A stretch of DNA of 64,000 nucleotides from Siniperca chuatsi (taxonomy: Eukaryota > Chordata > Actinopteri > Centrarchiformes > Sinipercidae), in assembly GCF_020085105.1 (NCBI RefSeq), contig NC_058046.1, positions 1,067,128 through 1,131,127 on the forward strand, given 5' to 3'. This document shows positions 24,801 through 35,501 of the stretch, one piece after another (the first letter of the stretch is position 1; every line of letters begins with the position of its first letter). Below the pieces are notes generated by a model that did not search any database, was not told the DNA's origin, and saw nothing but the letters and a program-made list of their open reading frames with translations. The position numbers and the translations under genes are program-made.

Positions 24801-27070
24801 CGAATATATCAACCAGATAAGTGTTTTTGGTAGGGCTGGACGATATTTGGTAAAAACATCATATTGCGATATGATTCACGAGTAGTCAGAATGATCATTT
24901 CTGCATCACAATTTTCATTTTCACTGAAAAAAACTATTAAAATCATGATGATGTGACATGCAGCACTACAGGACTTCATTATAATGCTGTTTTGTCACAC
25001 ATTTTACTATTATCATAAAGTTGCAGCTTCTGCGATTTGGATATTGCACTTGGCAATGTTGTGATTTCAATAATATGTGGATTAATTGTGCAGCCCTGGT
25101 TTTTAGTCAGTCCAGCAATTAAATGCCTGACATTCAAGACACATTGATGCAAAAATCCTATAACTCCAGTGTGACCATAAATCAGTCATATAAGTGATTT
25201 GCTAAATTGCCCAGAATGGTCGAATCCAACCAGAGATATTAAAGGGAGAGATACCTTTTGAATAAACAGTATGACAAGATCTCCGAATATAGACAAATGT
25301 ATATTGTATCATGGTTTATATAATCACCCGACCCCAGTGTGAGCCAAAGGGATGGGGAACTTTAACTTTAAAACTTCAGTTTGTCTCCTCGATACAGTAG
25401 TTGTTCTTGTTAAAGACAGAAGTCTGTGCAGCAGAGGTGGAGATATCCTGACTTACTGTCTCCAAAACTGTAAAAAAAAACAACAACACTGCAATCCTAC
25501 AACTATGTTTTTTTTTTTTTTTATTTTTTAATAAATTTCCCTCTCTAGCAGGCCATAGCCTATATTTTAGAAATACTGAGTTCAGGAGTCCACCCTGCCC
25601 CACTGCAAACCCAACCATATAAGAAAGGTTTCATTAAACACTAGAATATATATATATATATGTGTGTATATGTAACTGTTTAGTTATACTTTCTGTAAAT
25701 TTTATCTCCTGACATGAAGGTCTAAAATGTTGTTTCAAAGAATTCTACCCACTGCCAGAACTAAACTTTTGGAGCAGTAATACCAAATCCCTTCGTTTTA
25801 TTTTAACTTTTTTGCCTAAAACCTGTCACATTTAAATATGTCGACTCTGAAGAATATCAGAATCAGACCTTAGAAAACCCAAGATGTGTAATTGTAGAAG
25901 CTCCTCCTCAGGTTGTTAAAAAAGCAGCATCTTTTCCAGTTTAGTGTCCACGGTGAGACTTGTGAAGTGTGTTATCACAGTAATAAAAACTGTACTTGTG
26001 TGAACTCTCGCTGCCACTGCGGCTTCTTGTTCTTCTCTCCATCACCTGGCTCTTTCGCTCTGTACATCTAGCCCCGCCCTCCCGTTTCTTTGCTGGGCGT
26101 GGTCTATCAGGTACTCTGACATCACATTAACATTAAATCTCCCATGATCCCTAGCTCCCTCAGACCCTCAGACTCCTGCTGTGTGATCCCAGGTAGCTTT
26201 ACACTGAGAGTGTGTCAGCCATCTTTAGTGTGTTTTGTCCTGCAGTGTTCAGCATGTCTGCTATAACTTTATCAACTGTGATAACATGCTCACTATTGAA
26301 GTGAATAATGCTTCCAGATATTGAATATGATCTTTATTTGAAACAGACATAACAGAACTGCATTTCTACTATAATTTAGCATCAGTTTGTGGTTGCTGTG
26401 TTTTTTGTAATGTTTCTGCCATTACTACAAACTCAAGACTTCCTGTGACTGCTTCACAGTAAATGCCTTTTCTGTGTGTCTTCAGTTGGAGAGGACAACA
26501 GCTGAGTTGACCAGAGCCTTTCACAGACTGTATGAACTGGAGCAGGAGTTGACTTTCTACAAGATAGATGCCAAACTCAGCCCTCTGCACCTCTGCAGCG
26601 TACAGGCAACAATAACACACACACACACACTTCAGACTGAATGAAAAAACAGCTTTAGTGTCTGTGTGGTCCAATACTGGATTTTTGAAACAGATACAGA
26701 TTTCGATATCTGAGTGAAAAAGTCAGATAACAATATATTGGATGATGTTTATTTTTCATATAAATGTAAAAAACATTTTTATGATACAAGGATATTCAGG
26801 CTGAATACAAAGGCCAAACATCTTAATTAGACTCATGTCAAAGTGTTTACACTAGTCTGTCTCATCAGGAAGTCGACACTGTGGCTGAGAGCCCGTACTT
26901 CGGAAAGGCTCGAGACATCAGGAACACCATCACCTCCACTCCCCAACCTCAAACCTCCTGCTCCTCCTCCTCCTCCTCCTCCCTGCAGACCCAGGAGGGT
27001 TCAGACGTTCACACTGACATGGAGTCGTCACGCCCCCTGCTGGAAGACTGCAGAACAGAGCAGCGTAAAG
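21812..27070 (+). CDS. cntrl: Centriolin, N-terminal exons (leucine-rich repeats and first coiled coil)
   Basis: CNTRL is a large coiled-coil protein of the mother centriole and midbody, needed for cytokinesis. Exons: 21803-21878 (ATG at 21812), 21955-22064, 22280-22410, 23163-23304, 23718-23904, 24027-24220, 26486-26599, 26869-27070; 1,147 coding nt in continuous frame. Signatures: GIRYITEKLLLKLTG, the LRR run FIENLHGCQRLQVLNLNHN / LTQLRELQLAHNNI / MSSLQHLNLSFNRI / VPVWLGKKLHSLRTLHLQHN, a coiled coil with heptads (EELERLQQEVDG), YELEQELTFYKIDAKLSPL and ESPYFGKARDIRNT. These match mammalian CNTRL in the same order. The adjacency to C5 is the same as in human 9q33. The exon at 26486 uses the GT at 26600. 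The reading frame then stops being traceable at the repeat-filled intron and gap. Confidence 0.9.
24829..25103. mobile_element. Non-autonomous DNA transposon in a CNTRL intron
   Basis: It starts gtagggctggacgatatttg and ends attaattgtgcagccctggt, giving partly matching inverted ends (agggctg / cagccct). The interior is AT-rich with no ORF, of the gggctg-cacgatat type common in fish genomes, probably hAT-like. The rest of this intron (25104-26485) contains only AT-rich unique-looking sequence and a short (TA)n near 25648. Confidence 0.55.
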
Positions 27071-27251
27071 GTAAGGACAGAGAGATTTATGCTTTAATGA
27101 TTCCTTTGGTCATCAATGGTGAGAGAAAATATTTCTGCAGAACAGCAGAAATGTAAGTTGATTTGCCAAACACCTTGGAAAAAGGTTAAAAGATTTTACC
27201 TCAGGTGAGGTGGCTTTCTACAATAAACTGTTAACTGAACCACCATTCACA

Positions 27252-27302
27252 GGGGAATTGGCGGGACTCAAATGGTAGAGCTCTCGCTTAGCATTCTCCA
27301 GG
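27252..27302 (+). pseudogene. tRNA-Ala relic
   Basis: It begins ggggaattggcgggactcaa and continues atggtagagctctcgcttag, then jumps directly to the acceptor end cattctcca. It looks like a tRNA-Ala(AGC) with an insertion in the D arm and deletion of the anticodon 3' side and T arm. It belongs to the tRNA repeat family of this intron and is not functional. Confidence 0.75.
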
Positions 27303-27335
27303 AAACTTTTGTGTGTGAAAACTGCAGTATCTCTA

Positions 27336-27545
27336 GAGTAGGGCTGCACCTAACGATTATTTCTTCGATTAATCGATTAACGACTAATTTATCGATTATT
27401 CTAAAGATTATTTTTTTATTACTTGATTAATATGACAATTAATTTACCCAAAATAAATATCAAAAACGTTTTTCATTAATATTTCAATATTTTCTTCAAT
27501 CATTTTCTCTTAAAAACAAACAAATGTAACAAGAAACAAAGTATG
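27336..27545. mobile_element. hAT-like repeat fragment
   Basis: It starts gtagggctgcacctaacgat and runs into attaatcgattaacgacta-type sequence, a widespread vertebrate/fish DNA-transposon derivative. It is truncated on the right by the LINE 3' end. Confidence 0.55.
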
Positions 27546-27554
27546 TACTGCAGG

Positions 27555-29949
27555 GCATTATATATATAACTTCGTCCTTCACCCTCAGCGGGTGGTCTCA
27601 TCCTTCGAGCTCGGGTCCTCTACCAGAGGCCTGGGAGCTTGAGGGTTCTGCGCAGTATCTTTGCTGTTCCCAGTACTGCACTCTTCTGGACCGAGATGTC
27701 TGGTGTTCTTCCAGGGATCTGCTGTAGCCACTCCTCCAGTTTGGGGGTCACTGCCCCGAGTGCTCCGATGACCACGGGTACCACTGTTGCCTTCACCTTC
27801 CAGGCCTTCTCCAGCTCTTCTCTGAGCCCTTGGTACTTCTCTAATTTCTCATGTTCCTTTTTCCTGATGTTGCCATCACTTGGTATCGCCACGTCAACCA
27901 CAACGGCTTTCCTCTGCTGTTTGTCAACCACCACGATGTCAGGCTGGTTCGCCATTACCATTCTGTCAGTCTGGATCTGGCTCGGTCCCACAGGATCTTG
28001 GCTCGGTCATTCTCTACCACCTTTGGAGGTGTTTCCCACTTTGACCTCGGGGTTTCCAGTCCATACTCAGTGCAGATGTTCCTGTACACTATGCCAGCTA
28101 CTTGGTTATGGCGCTCCATGTATGCTTTTCCTGCCAGCATCTTACACCCTGCAGTTATGTGCTGGATTGTCTCAGGGGCCTCTTTGCACAGCCTACACCT
28201 TGGGTCTTGTCTGGTGTGGTAGATCTGGGCCTCTATTGCTCTGGTGCTCAGGGCCTGCTCCTGTGCAGCCATGATGAGTGCCTCTGTGCTGTCCTTCAAT
28301 CCAGCCCATTCTAGCCATTGGTAGGACTTCTTGATATCGGCCACTTCAGTTATGTTCCGGTGGTACATCCCGTGTAGGGGTTTGTCCTCCCATGATGGTC
28401 CTTCCTCCAGCACGTCTTCCTCTGTTCCCCATTGCCTGAGACATTCCCTGAGCACGTCATCTGTTGGGGCCTTATCTTGGATGTACTTGTGGATCTTGGA
28501 TGTTTCATCCTGGATAGTGGCTCTCACACTCACTAGTCCACGGCCGCCTTCCTTACGGCTAGCGTACAATCTCAGGGTGCTGGATTTGGGATGGAACCCT
28601 CCATGCATGGTGAGGAGCTTTCGCGTCTTAACGTCTGTGGTCTGTATCTCTTCCTTTGGCCACCTTATTATTCCCGCAGGGTATCTGATCACTGGCAGGG
28701 CGTAGCTGTTTATTGCCCGGGCCTTGTTTTTGCCATTGAGCGGACTTCTTAGGACTTGCCTTACTCGTTGGAGGTATTTGGCCGTTGCCGTCTTCCTTGT
28801 TGCCTCTTCGAGGTTGCCATTTGCCTGTGGTATTCCAAGGTACTTGTAACCGTCCTCAATGTCTGCTATTGTTCCTTCTGGGAGTGAGACCCCTTCTGTG
28901 TGGACTACCTTCCCTCTCTTTGTCACCATTCGACTGCACTTCTCAAGCCCGAATGACATCCAAATGTCAGAGCTGTAGATCCTGGTGGTGTGGATCAGTG
29001 AGTCGATGTCCCGCTCGCTCTTAGCGTATAGCTTGATGTCATCCATGTAGAGGAGGTGACTGATGGTGGCCCCGTTCCTGAGTCGGTATCCATAGCCATA
29101 GTCTTGTTGATTATTTGGCTGAGGGGGTTCAGTCCTATGCAGAACAGCAGTGGGGACAGAGCGTCTCCTTGGTATATGCCACATTTGATGGATACTTGTG
29201 CAAGTGGCTTGCCATTGGCCTCAAGGGTGGTTTTCCACAGCCTCATCGAGTTCGCAGTGAAGTCTCTTAGAGTCCTGTTGATGTTGTACATCTTTAAGCA
29301 TTCAGTGATCCATGTGTGCGGCATTGAGTCATATGCTTTCTTGTAATCAATCCAGGCAGTGCACAGGTTGGTGTGTCGGGCTCTGCAGTCTTGGGTGACT
29401 GTTCTGTCAACCAGGAGTTGGTGTTTGGCTCCTCTGGTTCCTCTACCAATGCCCTTCTGCGCTTTGCTCATGTATTGATCCATGTGTCCACTTATCTTCG
29501 CCGCGATGATGCCTGACATGAGCTTCCATGTTGTGGAGAGACAGGTTATTGGCCGATAGTTGGATGGGACTGTACCCTTTGCGGGATCCTTCAGGATCAG
29601 GATTGTGCGCCTTCCTTCGGTAAGCCATTCAGGGTGCGTCCCATCTCTTAGCAGCTGGTTCATTTGTGCTGCTAGGCGCTCATGGAGTGCAGTGAGCTTC
29701 TTTAGCCAGTAGGTGTGGATCCTGTCAGGGCCCGGTGCTGTCCAGTTCTTCATACCTGAGACTCTTTCTTGGATGTCTGCCGCTGTGATGGTGACTGGAT
29801 TCTGTTCAGGGAGGTTGCTGTGGTCATCTCTCAGAGCCACCAGCCACTGTGCATCGCTGTTGTGTGATGCCTCCTTTCCCATATACTTTTCCAGTACTGT
29901 TCCGTTTCCAGCCTTGGTGGGTATGCTCTGCTGTTATTACCCTGCCATT
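27555..29949 (-). mobile_element. R4-like (Rex6-type) non-LTR retrotransposon with REL endonuclease, 5' truncated
   Basis: The minus strand, read through three frames, gives reverse-transcriptase motifs: NWTAPGPDRIHTYWLKKL, NYRPITCLSTTWKL, motif A WIDYKKAYDSMPH (about 29330-29370), motif B YQGDALSPLLF (about 29150-29180) and motif C HLLYMDDIKLYAK (about 29025-29060). Downstream is a CX2C-X8-H-X4-C knuckle (CRLC...HITAGC, about 28140-28205), then a PD-(D/E)XK-like endonuclease (PDIVVVD ... VVVDVAIPSD, about 27880-27945). That order is the R2/R4 architecture; YMDD and the overall wording point to the R4/Rex6 clade. Frameshifts fall near 29120 and 27970. The N-terminal part is missing, so it is inactive. 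Confidence 0.85.
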
Positions 29950-30097
29950 GCCACCTCGTCTGTTGTCGCCTGCGGTTTACGGTAAACGTCCGATCCAGGT
30001 CACTTTGCAGGGTGTTTTGCGTAGGCCTGGAAAGTCTGGAAAGGCATGGCGTGGAGGCGGGGGGACTGGGCGCGTTAAGCACTTGTCTTTCTTCACA

Positions 30098-30170
30098 GGG
30101 GAATTAGCTCAAATGGTAGAGCGCTCGCTTAGCATGCGAGAGGTAGCGGGATCGACGCCCGCATTCTCCA
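30098..30170 (+). tRNA. tRNA-Ala(AGC)
   Basis: A 73-nt cloverleaf: acceptor ggggaat/attctcc with one G-T wobble, A box tagctcaaatggtaga, anticodon loop ttagcat (AGC) in a 5-bp stem ctcgc/gcgag, and T arm gcggg-atcgacg-cccgc, with discriminator A. It matches the canonical vertebrate tRNA-Ala(AGC) pattern and looks functional. The downstream plus strand lacks a clear T4 terminator immediately after the gene; the nearest T-run is weak (gtttcgtttg). Confidence 0.9.
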
Positions 30171-30634
30171 GTAGACTTTAGTTTCGTTTGTGTTCAGAGT
30201 AAAAGACGAATGAGTTCAAGACCACAGTGAGACTTCTTCCGCCAGCTGAAGGGAGATCTTCATGGGGACAACCAGTGGGTGCTTCTTCATAGTCTTGTCT
30301 TGTGTCTTTTCCTGGAGAATTCCCACATCACCTCCCAGGATTTTTACATAGACCCCTTATGAAAGCCTGGACGGTAATGAATTCCTCTTCCTTCATTTCA
30401 GTGAGACTTAAATTTCAATGAAAGAGTATCCCCTCGGGGATCAATAAAGTATTTCTGATTCTGATTGACGCAGTGATGCTTTAGGTTTTGTTAGATGCAG
30501 TTTTAGATGTAGTGAACGAAAGTGGCCATCTTTGCATTGTTCCTCTTTAAAGGTTTTACGACATGATCATGATCATGATCTCTGTGTTCTTCACACATTA
30601 TCTCCTCTCATCAACAGAACAGAGGAAAGTCTTG

Positions 30635-30707
30635 TGGAGAATTCAGACATCAATCCCACTACCTCTGGCATGCCAAGTGAGCACTCTACCATTTGAACTA
30701 ACTCCCC
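30635..30707 (-). pseudogene. tRNA-Ala pseudogene, GGC-like anticodon
   Basis: A 73-nt tRNA-Ala-shaped sequence on the minus strand. The acceptor ends remain (ggggagt/attctcca), but the anticodon stem is broken (ctcac against gccag), the loop reads ttggcat, and the T arm is altered. It is probably a decayed copy of the AGC gene. Confidence 0.75.
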
Positions 30708-31110
30708 TGTGAGTTCCCATTGTAAACTGACCTTATTGTTCCAAACAGGGTTAGAGGGCTCTCTTGCGCCACGCTTCGCGTTTTTGTTTTTTTGTTGTTG
30801 CTTGAGCAGCCAGGCGAATCTCTCTGGTGAGTTTAATGCTGATTACTATGCCGATAAATAGGGTAACTTGCTAGTTAGCTGTTGGACTGTGAGAGAGCTA
30901 GGCTCATCAGGCCCATCAGCTGTTTTGGCATTATTGAAGCGGCTGCGCATCTCTGTGTGATCGCACCTCAAGGCATTTGTTTTTTCTCAGTGCATGTGGC
31001 AGTGTTTCAGCGAGGATGAGAACATTTCTGTGGGAGAAACTGACCTTGTCGTAATGGATCACATTATATTGTTGACATGTAAAGATGGCAGACTAAACTA
31101 AACTCTCCTG

Positions 31111-31192
31111 CGACGAGGATGGGATTCGAACCCACGCGTGCAGAGCACAATGGATTAGCAGTCCATCGCCTTAACCACTCGGCCACCTCGTC
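31111..31192 (-). tRNA. tRNA-Ser(GCT)
   Basis: An 82-nt cloverleaf on the minus strand: acceptor gacgagg/cctcgtc, D arm with ggccgagtggttaag, anticodon arm tggactgctaatcca (GCT), long variable arm ttgtgctctgcacg, and T loop gttcgaatc. The discriminator is G, as expected for serine. It looks intact. Confidence 0.92.
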
Positions 31193-31329
31193 TGTTGTCG
31201 CCTGCGGTTTACGGTAAACGTCCGATCCAGGTCACTTTGCAGGGTGTTTTGCGTAGGCCTGGAAAGTCTGGAAAGGCATGGCGTGGAGGCGGGGGGACTG
31301 GGCGCGTTAAGCACTTGTCTTTCTTCACA

Positions 31330-31400
31330 GGGGAATTAGCTCAAATGGTAGAGCGCTCGCTTAGCATGCGAGAGGTAGCGGGATCGACGCCCGCATTCTC
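31330..31400 (+). tRNA. tRNA-Ala(AGC), second copy, cut by the assembly gap
   Basis: It is identical to the copy at 30098 for 71 of 73 nt; the last two bases fall in the run of N. It is part of the 1,232-bp tandem unit. Confidence 0.88.
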
Positions 31401-31500
31401 NNNNNNNNNNNNNNNNNNNNNNNNNNNNNNNNNNNNNNNNNNNNNNNNNNNNNNNNNNNNNNNNNNNNNNNNNNNNNNNNNNNNNNNNNNNNNNNNNNNN
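31401..31500. other. Assembly gap (100 N)
   Basis: Exactly 100 N, the conventional placeholder for a gap of unknown size. It breaks a tandem tRNA array and lies where the central part of CNTRL should be. Confidence 0.99.
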
Positions 31501-32350
31501 TGATTATTTTATGCCTCACATTTACTGTAAAATCGTCTGGGTATAAACTGCATGTAATAAACATATTTAGCTTCAACGGTAACAACACTTTCTGTCCGTT
31601 TAGAAATCAGTTCAGGAACTTCTGGAGCTTCTGACCCTCCCACATACAATGAAACAGGGCCCCAGTTTCTTCATTGCATGTAGTCCAGTTGTCAGGAATA
31701 TTAGGATTAAGATGGTGTCATTAGACAGGTGTAATGTCCTGAGCAGCCATTTATACTGTAACAGTTTGCATCTGGTATTTATAATTTGGGTTTGGGCCAG
31801 AGGACATGTCTCCTGCCAGTCCTCTGCAGAGATGCTGATAGATAAGAAAGGGAGTTTTCTTTAGAACCTGCTAATAATATGTCATAAAACCTGGACAACT
31901 GTAAATGGGTTACTGTGAGTTACAGTTCGGCTTCCAATGAAGTTGTAATTTGTTAGTACTTTAAAAAGTGTTTCCTAGATCATATTTTAAATTGTTATTG
32001 TTGGAACAGGAGTAACAAAGAACCTTGTGAGGTTTTTTCCAACAAAGCCGAACATGAAGTTTTCCATCGTAGCTCACATTAATTCTCCCATTCCTCCTCC
32101 GATATATTCGCGTTTCTCTCCCTTTCTTATTTTTGTTTTCCGTGCGATGAGTTACATTTTGTTTGTTGTAGACCCCTAAAAAGTTTTGAGATGGTTTCAA
32201 TTCAGAACGTATTCCTCTATAAAGACTTTTCGCATAATTGTATCTAAATACTTTAGTTTATTTCCCTTTGTTAATCGCTCAATATAATGCTGTTCTTAAA
32301 GAAATAGACCCCTGATAAATACTTGTGTTTTTGTAATGTGTGATGTGCAG

Positions 32351-34844
32351 GAGGTGCAGGAGGAGCTGCGCAGGAGGAGGGAGGAGAGGAGCAGCCTGCA
32401 GGAGCAGTGTAAACGCCTGGAGGCCCGACGGAGGCACGCTGACCGGTACATACATATATAAACATGTTTATTGTTATATTGTCAAACATGCCGTCTGTAG
32501 AAATGTGCTAAACAAAGTAGAGTTTAATCAGAAGTGGATGTATTTAGATGTAACATTTTGGCCCATTATAAAACAAAACAAGTTTCTCAAGAACAGAAAA
32601 GATCATAAAAACCTGAGACAGTGTGAAAAACTACAGATGGTGTTATCACATGTCGTGCCTTATCAATTACTATCCACTAAATGTAATGTGCTTTAAAGGT
32701 TTGACTGCACGACTTGCGTTGCTGTCTGTGTGTGTGTCAGGAGTCTGTCAGCGATGGAGGTGGAGCTTGCTAAACAGAGGGAGGAGCACAGCCACGCCCA
32801 GCTTCTCAAACAGGAAGTGGTCAGAGATACAGCAGCCACTCAGGAGCAGCTTAACGGTATGACATCATCACTTACGATTCAGATTATCACATAAAGACTA
32901 TAACATATAATTTATGATATACAAACAGTGATACATACAGAATATAATGACATACATCTAGAACATACTAATTAAAACACACAGGCTATTTCATGCAAAG
33001 TATAACGAAAAGATTGTAACATACAAAGTAACACATATTGACTCGGCCGATACTGGAACGTACAGACTATAACTCAGAGTATTATCAGTGCGTTTGAGTC
33101 TCTGCTGGTTTCTGTTTCAGAGAACTCTGAGCTGCTGTCTCTGCTCAGTGAACGGGTGGAGGAGACGAAGAAACACCTGCAGACTCTGCAACAGGTGAAC
33201 ACACACACAGGTTGTCCTCTGTCTGAACTGTGTGAAGTGTTTTTACTGATGAGTGTATTTGTGTCCTGAAGGAGCTGAGCGTGTCCATCCAGCAGCAGCA
33301 GCAGCAGCAGCGAGCAGAACACCTGCAGGAGCTGGACAGACAGGTACAACAGTTCAAATCCTCTCTGATGCACCGAGCCATCACACACTTACACAGAAAC
33401 ATGTCAGTTCTTCACTGTTGACCACTAAAGATAACTTATATATAACTTATATAAAAATAACTTATCATGATCAAATAAACACATTAGGAACAAAATATAT
33501 TCTGTATTCAAATCTGTCAGCACATAAATAAAAACAACACGACTAAGGCTCTGTGTTCTGAAACAGTCAATTAAAATCATTCTAGTTATGCTTAACTTTA
33601 CACTCTTCACAAGTTACTGTGATGGTCGCATCTACTCATGCATCCAGCAGCATTGCAATTATTATTTATTTTTATTCTATCAAAGAAGTACTGTCGCTAA
33701 AACACCTTCTTCCGTTTTGGAAGGTGACGTCTTCAAATTTCATGTTTTGTCCGACCAACAATCCAAATCCCAAAAATATTAATTTACCATCATAAAAGAC
33801 AAAAAGCAGAGACTTGTTGGCATTTTTGCGTAAAAATTACTTAAATGATTAATGGTTTATCAAAATTGTTGCTCGTTAATTTTCTGACGATCTGCTAATC
33901 AACTGATTGACTAATTGTTTCAGCTCTGCCTCGGTATTATACTCAGTGGTGCTCCCTCTCTCTCAGGCGGCCCGTGCTGGATTGGACGATGTTAACGCTG
34001 CAGTGTGTCAGTTGGAGGACAGGGGGCGCCGTCTGACCGAGCAGCAGCTGCAGCTCAACCAGCGCCGTCAGTCAACACTGTCGTCTCTCTAGCAATCATT
34101 TATTCTGCTCCAGATAAATACTTTTAGATATTTTCTTTACATGAGACATAAAAACAAATAATTGTTTGTGTTTGATACCTTGTGACTGTCAGAGGAGGAG
34201 CTGTGGGAGAGAGAGAAACGGCTGCTCCACAAGGAGGAGGGGCTAAAACAGCAAGAGGAGGGGCTAAAACAGCAAGAGGAGGAGCTAAAACAGCAAGAGC
34301 AAGAGGAGGGGCTAAAACAACAGGAGGAGGAGCTAAAACAGCAAGAGGAGGGGCTAAAACAACAGGAGGAGGAGCTAAAACAGCAAGAGGAGGGGCTAAA
34401 ACAACAGGAGGAGAGAGCTAAAACAGCAGGAGGAGGAGCTAAAACAACAGGAGGATTGGTTCGTTCCGACAGACGAGGGGCTACAAAACAAACGTGAGGA
34501 GCTTCGTGTGAAACAGGACGAACCACACATGAGAGAAGAGGAGGTGAAGCATCACAGTGATTCATTCATCAATAACAGATACAGGTTTTTCATTTAGCGG
34601 GAAACCGTCGATGTCAGCGGCTGTAATGTCTGTAGCAAATTAACAGTCAATCAATAAGTGGATCCCAGGATACTAATGTGCATGTAAACCTACTGTTGCT
34701 TCATTTAACCTGCTCTTCACTGTGTGTTTGTGGGAGGAGGAGGAGGAGGAGGAGGCCTTCTACCTGTCTACAGCTGGTCTGAGATCAGCCTTCAGTACTG
34801 AGGTGAGTCAGGAATTCACATCATGATCAGGAGAGAAAACCCAC

Positions 34845-34916
<72 letters not shown>

Positions 34917-35467
34917 CATTATAATCCGTTTGTGTGTGAAACGCAGAACATGGACTGTTTTTAGTGATTGTCCTCAGCTCATTTTTATAAAAAGATGTCA
35001 ATGAATGAATGAATGAATCAATAAATACATACATAAATGGTAAAATAAATTAATGTCAGTAATTAATCTTCGTTTGGATGTTTTTGTGTATTTCGGGGTC
35101 TGTATATTAATGATATGTGTGAACAATAAACCCTGAAATATTAAACATTAATAATGTACAAGAACAGAAATATACAAAAAGATGTTTTGGTCCTGGTTAA
35201 TTATTTATAAATTCATTCATTTACCCATGTAGTCATCTATTCATACATCAGATTATGTTTTCATGCACACATTTATTCATTCATGTATTTATATGTCACA
35301 CTGCATGGCCAAAAGTATGTGGACAGCCCGGTCTGTTTTTTCCTGATTTGGGCCTCTCAGTTCCACTGAAGGGAAATCTTAATGTTACAGGACACAATCA
35401 TGTGTTCTCGTGTTCGTGTCAACAGTTTGGGAAAGATTTCAGGTGTAAAGACAATCATGTAGCGAAC

Positions 35468-35501
<34 letters not shown>

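Larger units (their letters stand above)
29950..31400. repeat. Tandem tRNA-gene array, 1,232-bp unit
   Basis: Segment 29950-30168 reappears, by eye exactly, at 31182-31400, an offset of 1,232 bp. The repeated segment starts inside the tRNA-Ser acceptor stem and ends inside tRNA-Ala at the assembly gap. One full unit therefore holds tRNA-Ala(AGC) on plus, a tRNA-Ala pseudogene on minus and tRNA-Ser(GCT) on minus. The LINE joins the left edge of the first unit. Confidence 0.9.

Noticed and set aside
26590-26606. GC donor (cag/gcaaca) for the CNTRL exon at 26486
   Set aside because: A GT donor seven bases upstream at 26600 gives the correct phase into the next exon.
31615-31680. Possible CNTRL exon after the gap (KSVQELLELL-like open segment behind an acceptor-like tttag)
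   Set aside because: No clear GT donor and no similarity to CNTRL that I recognise.
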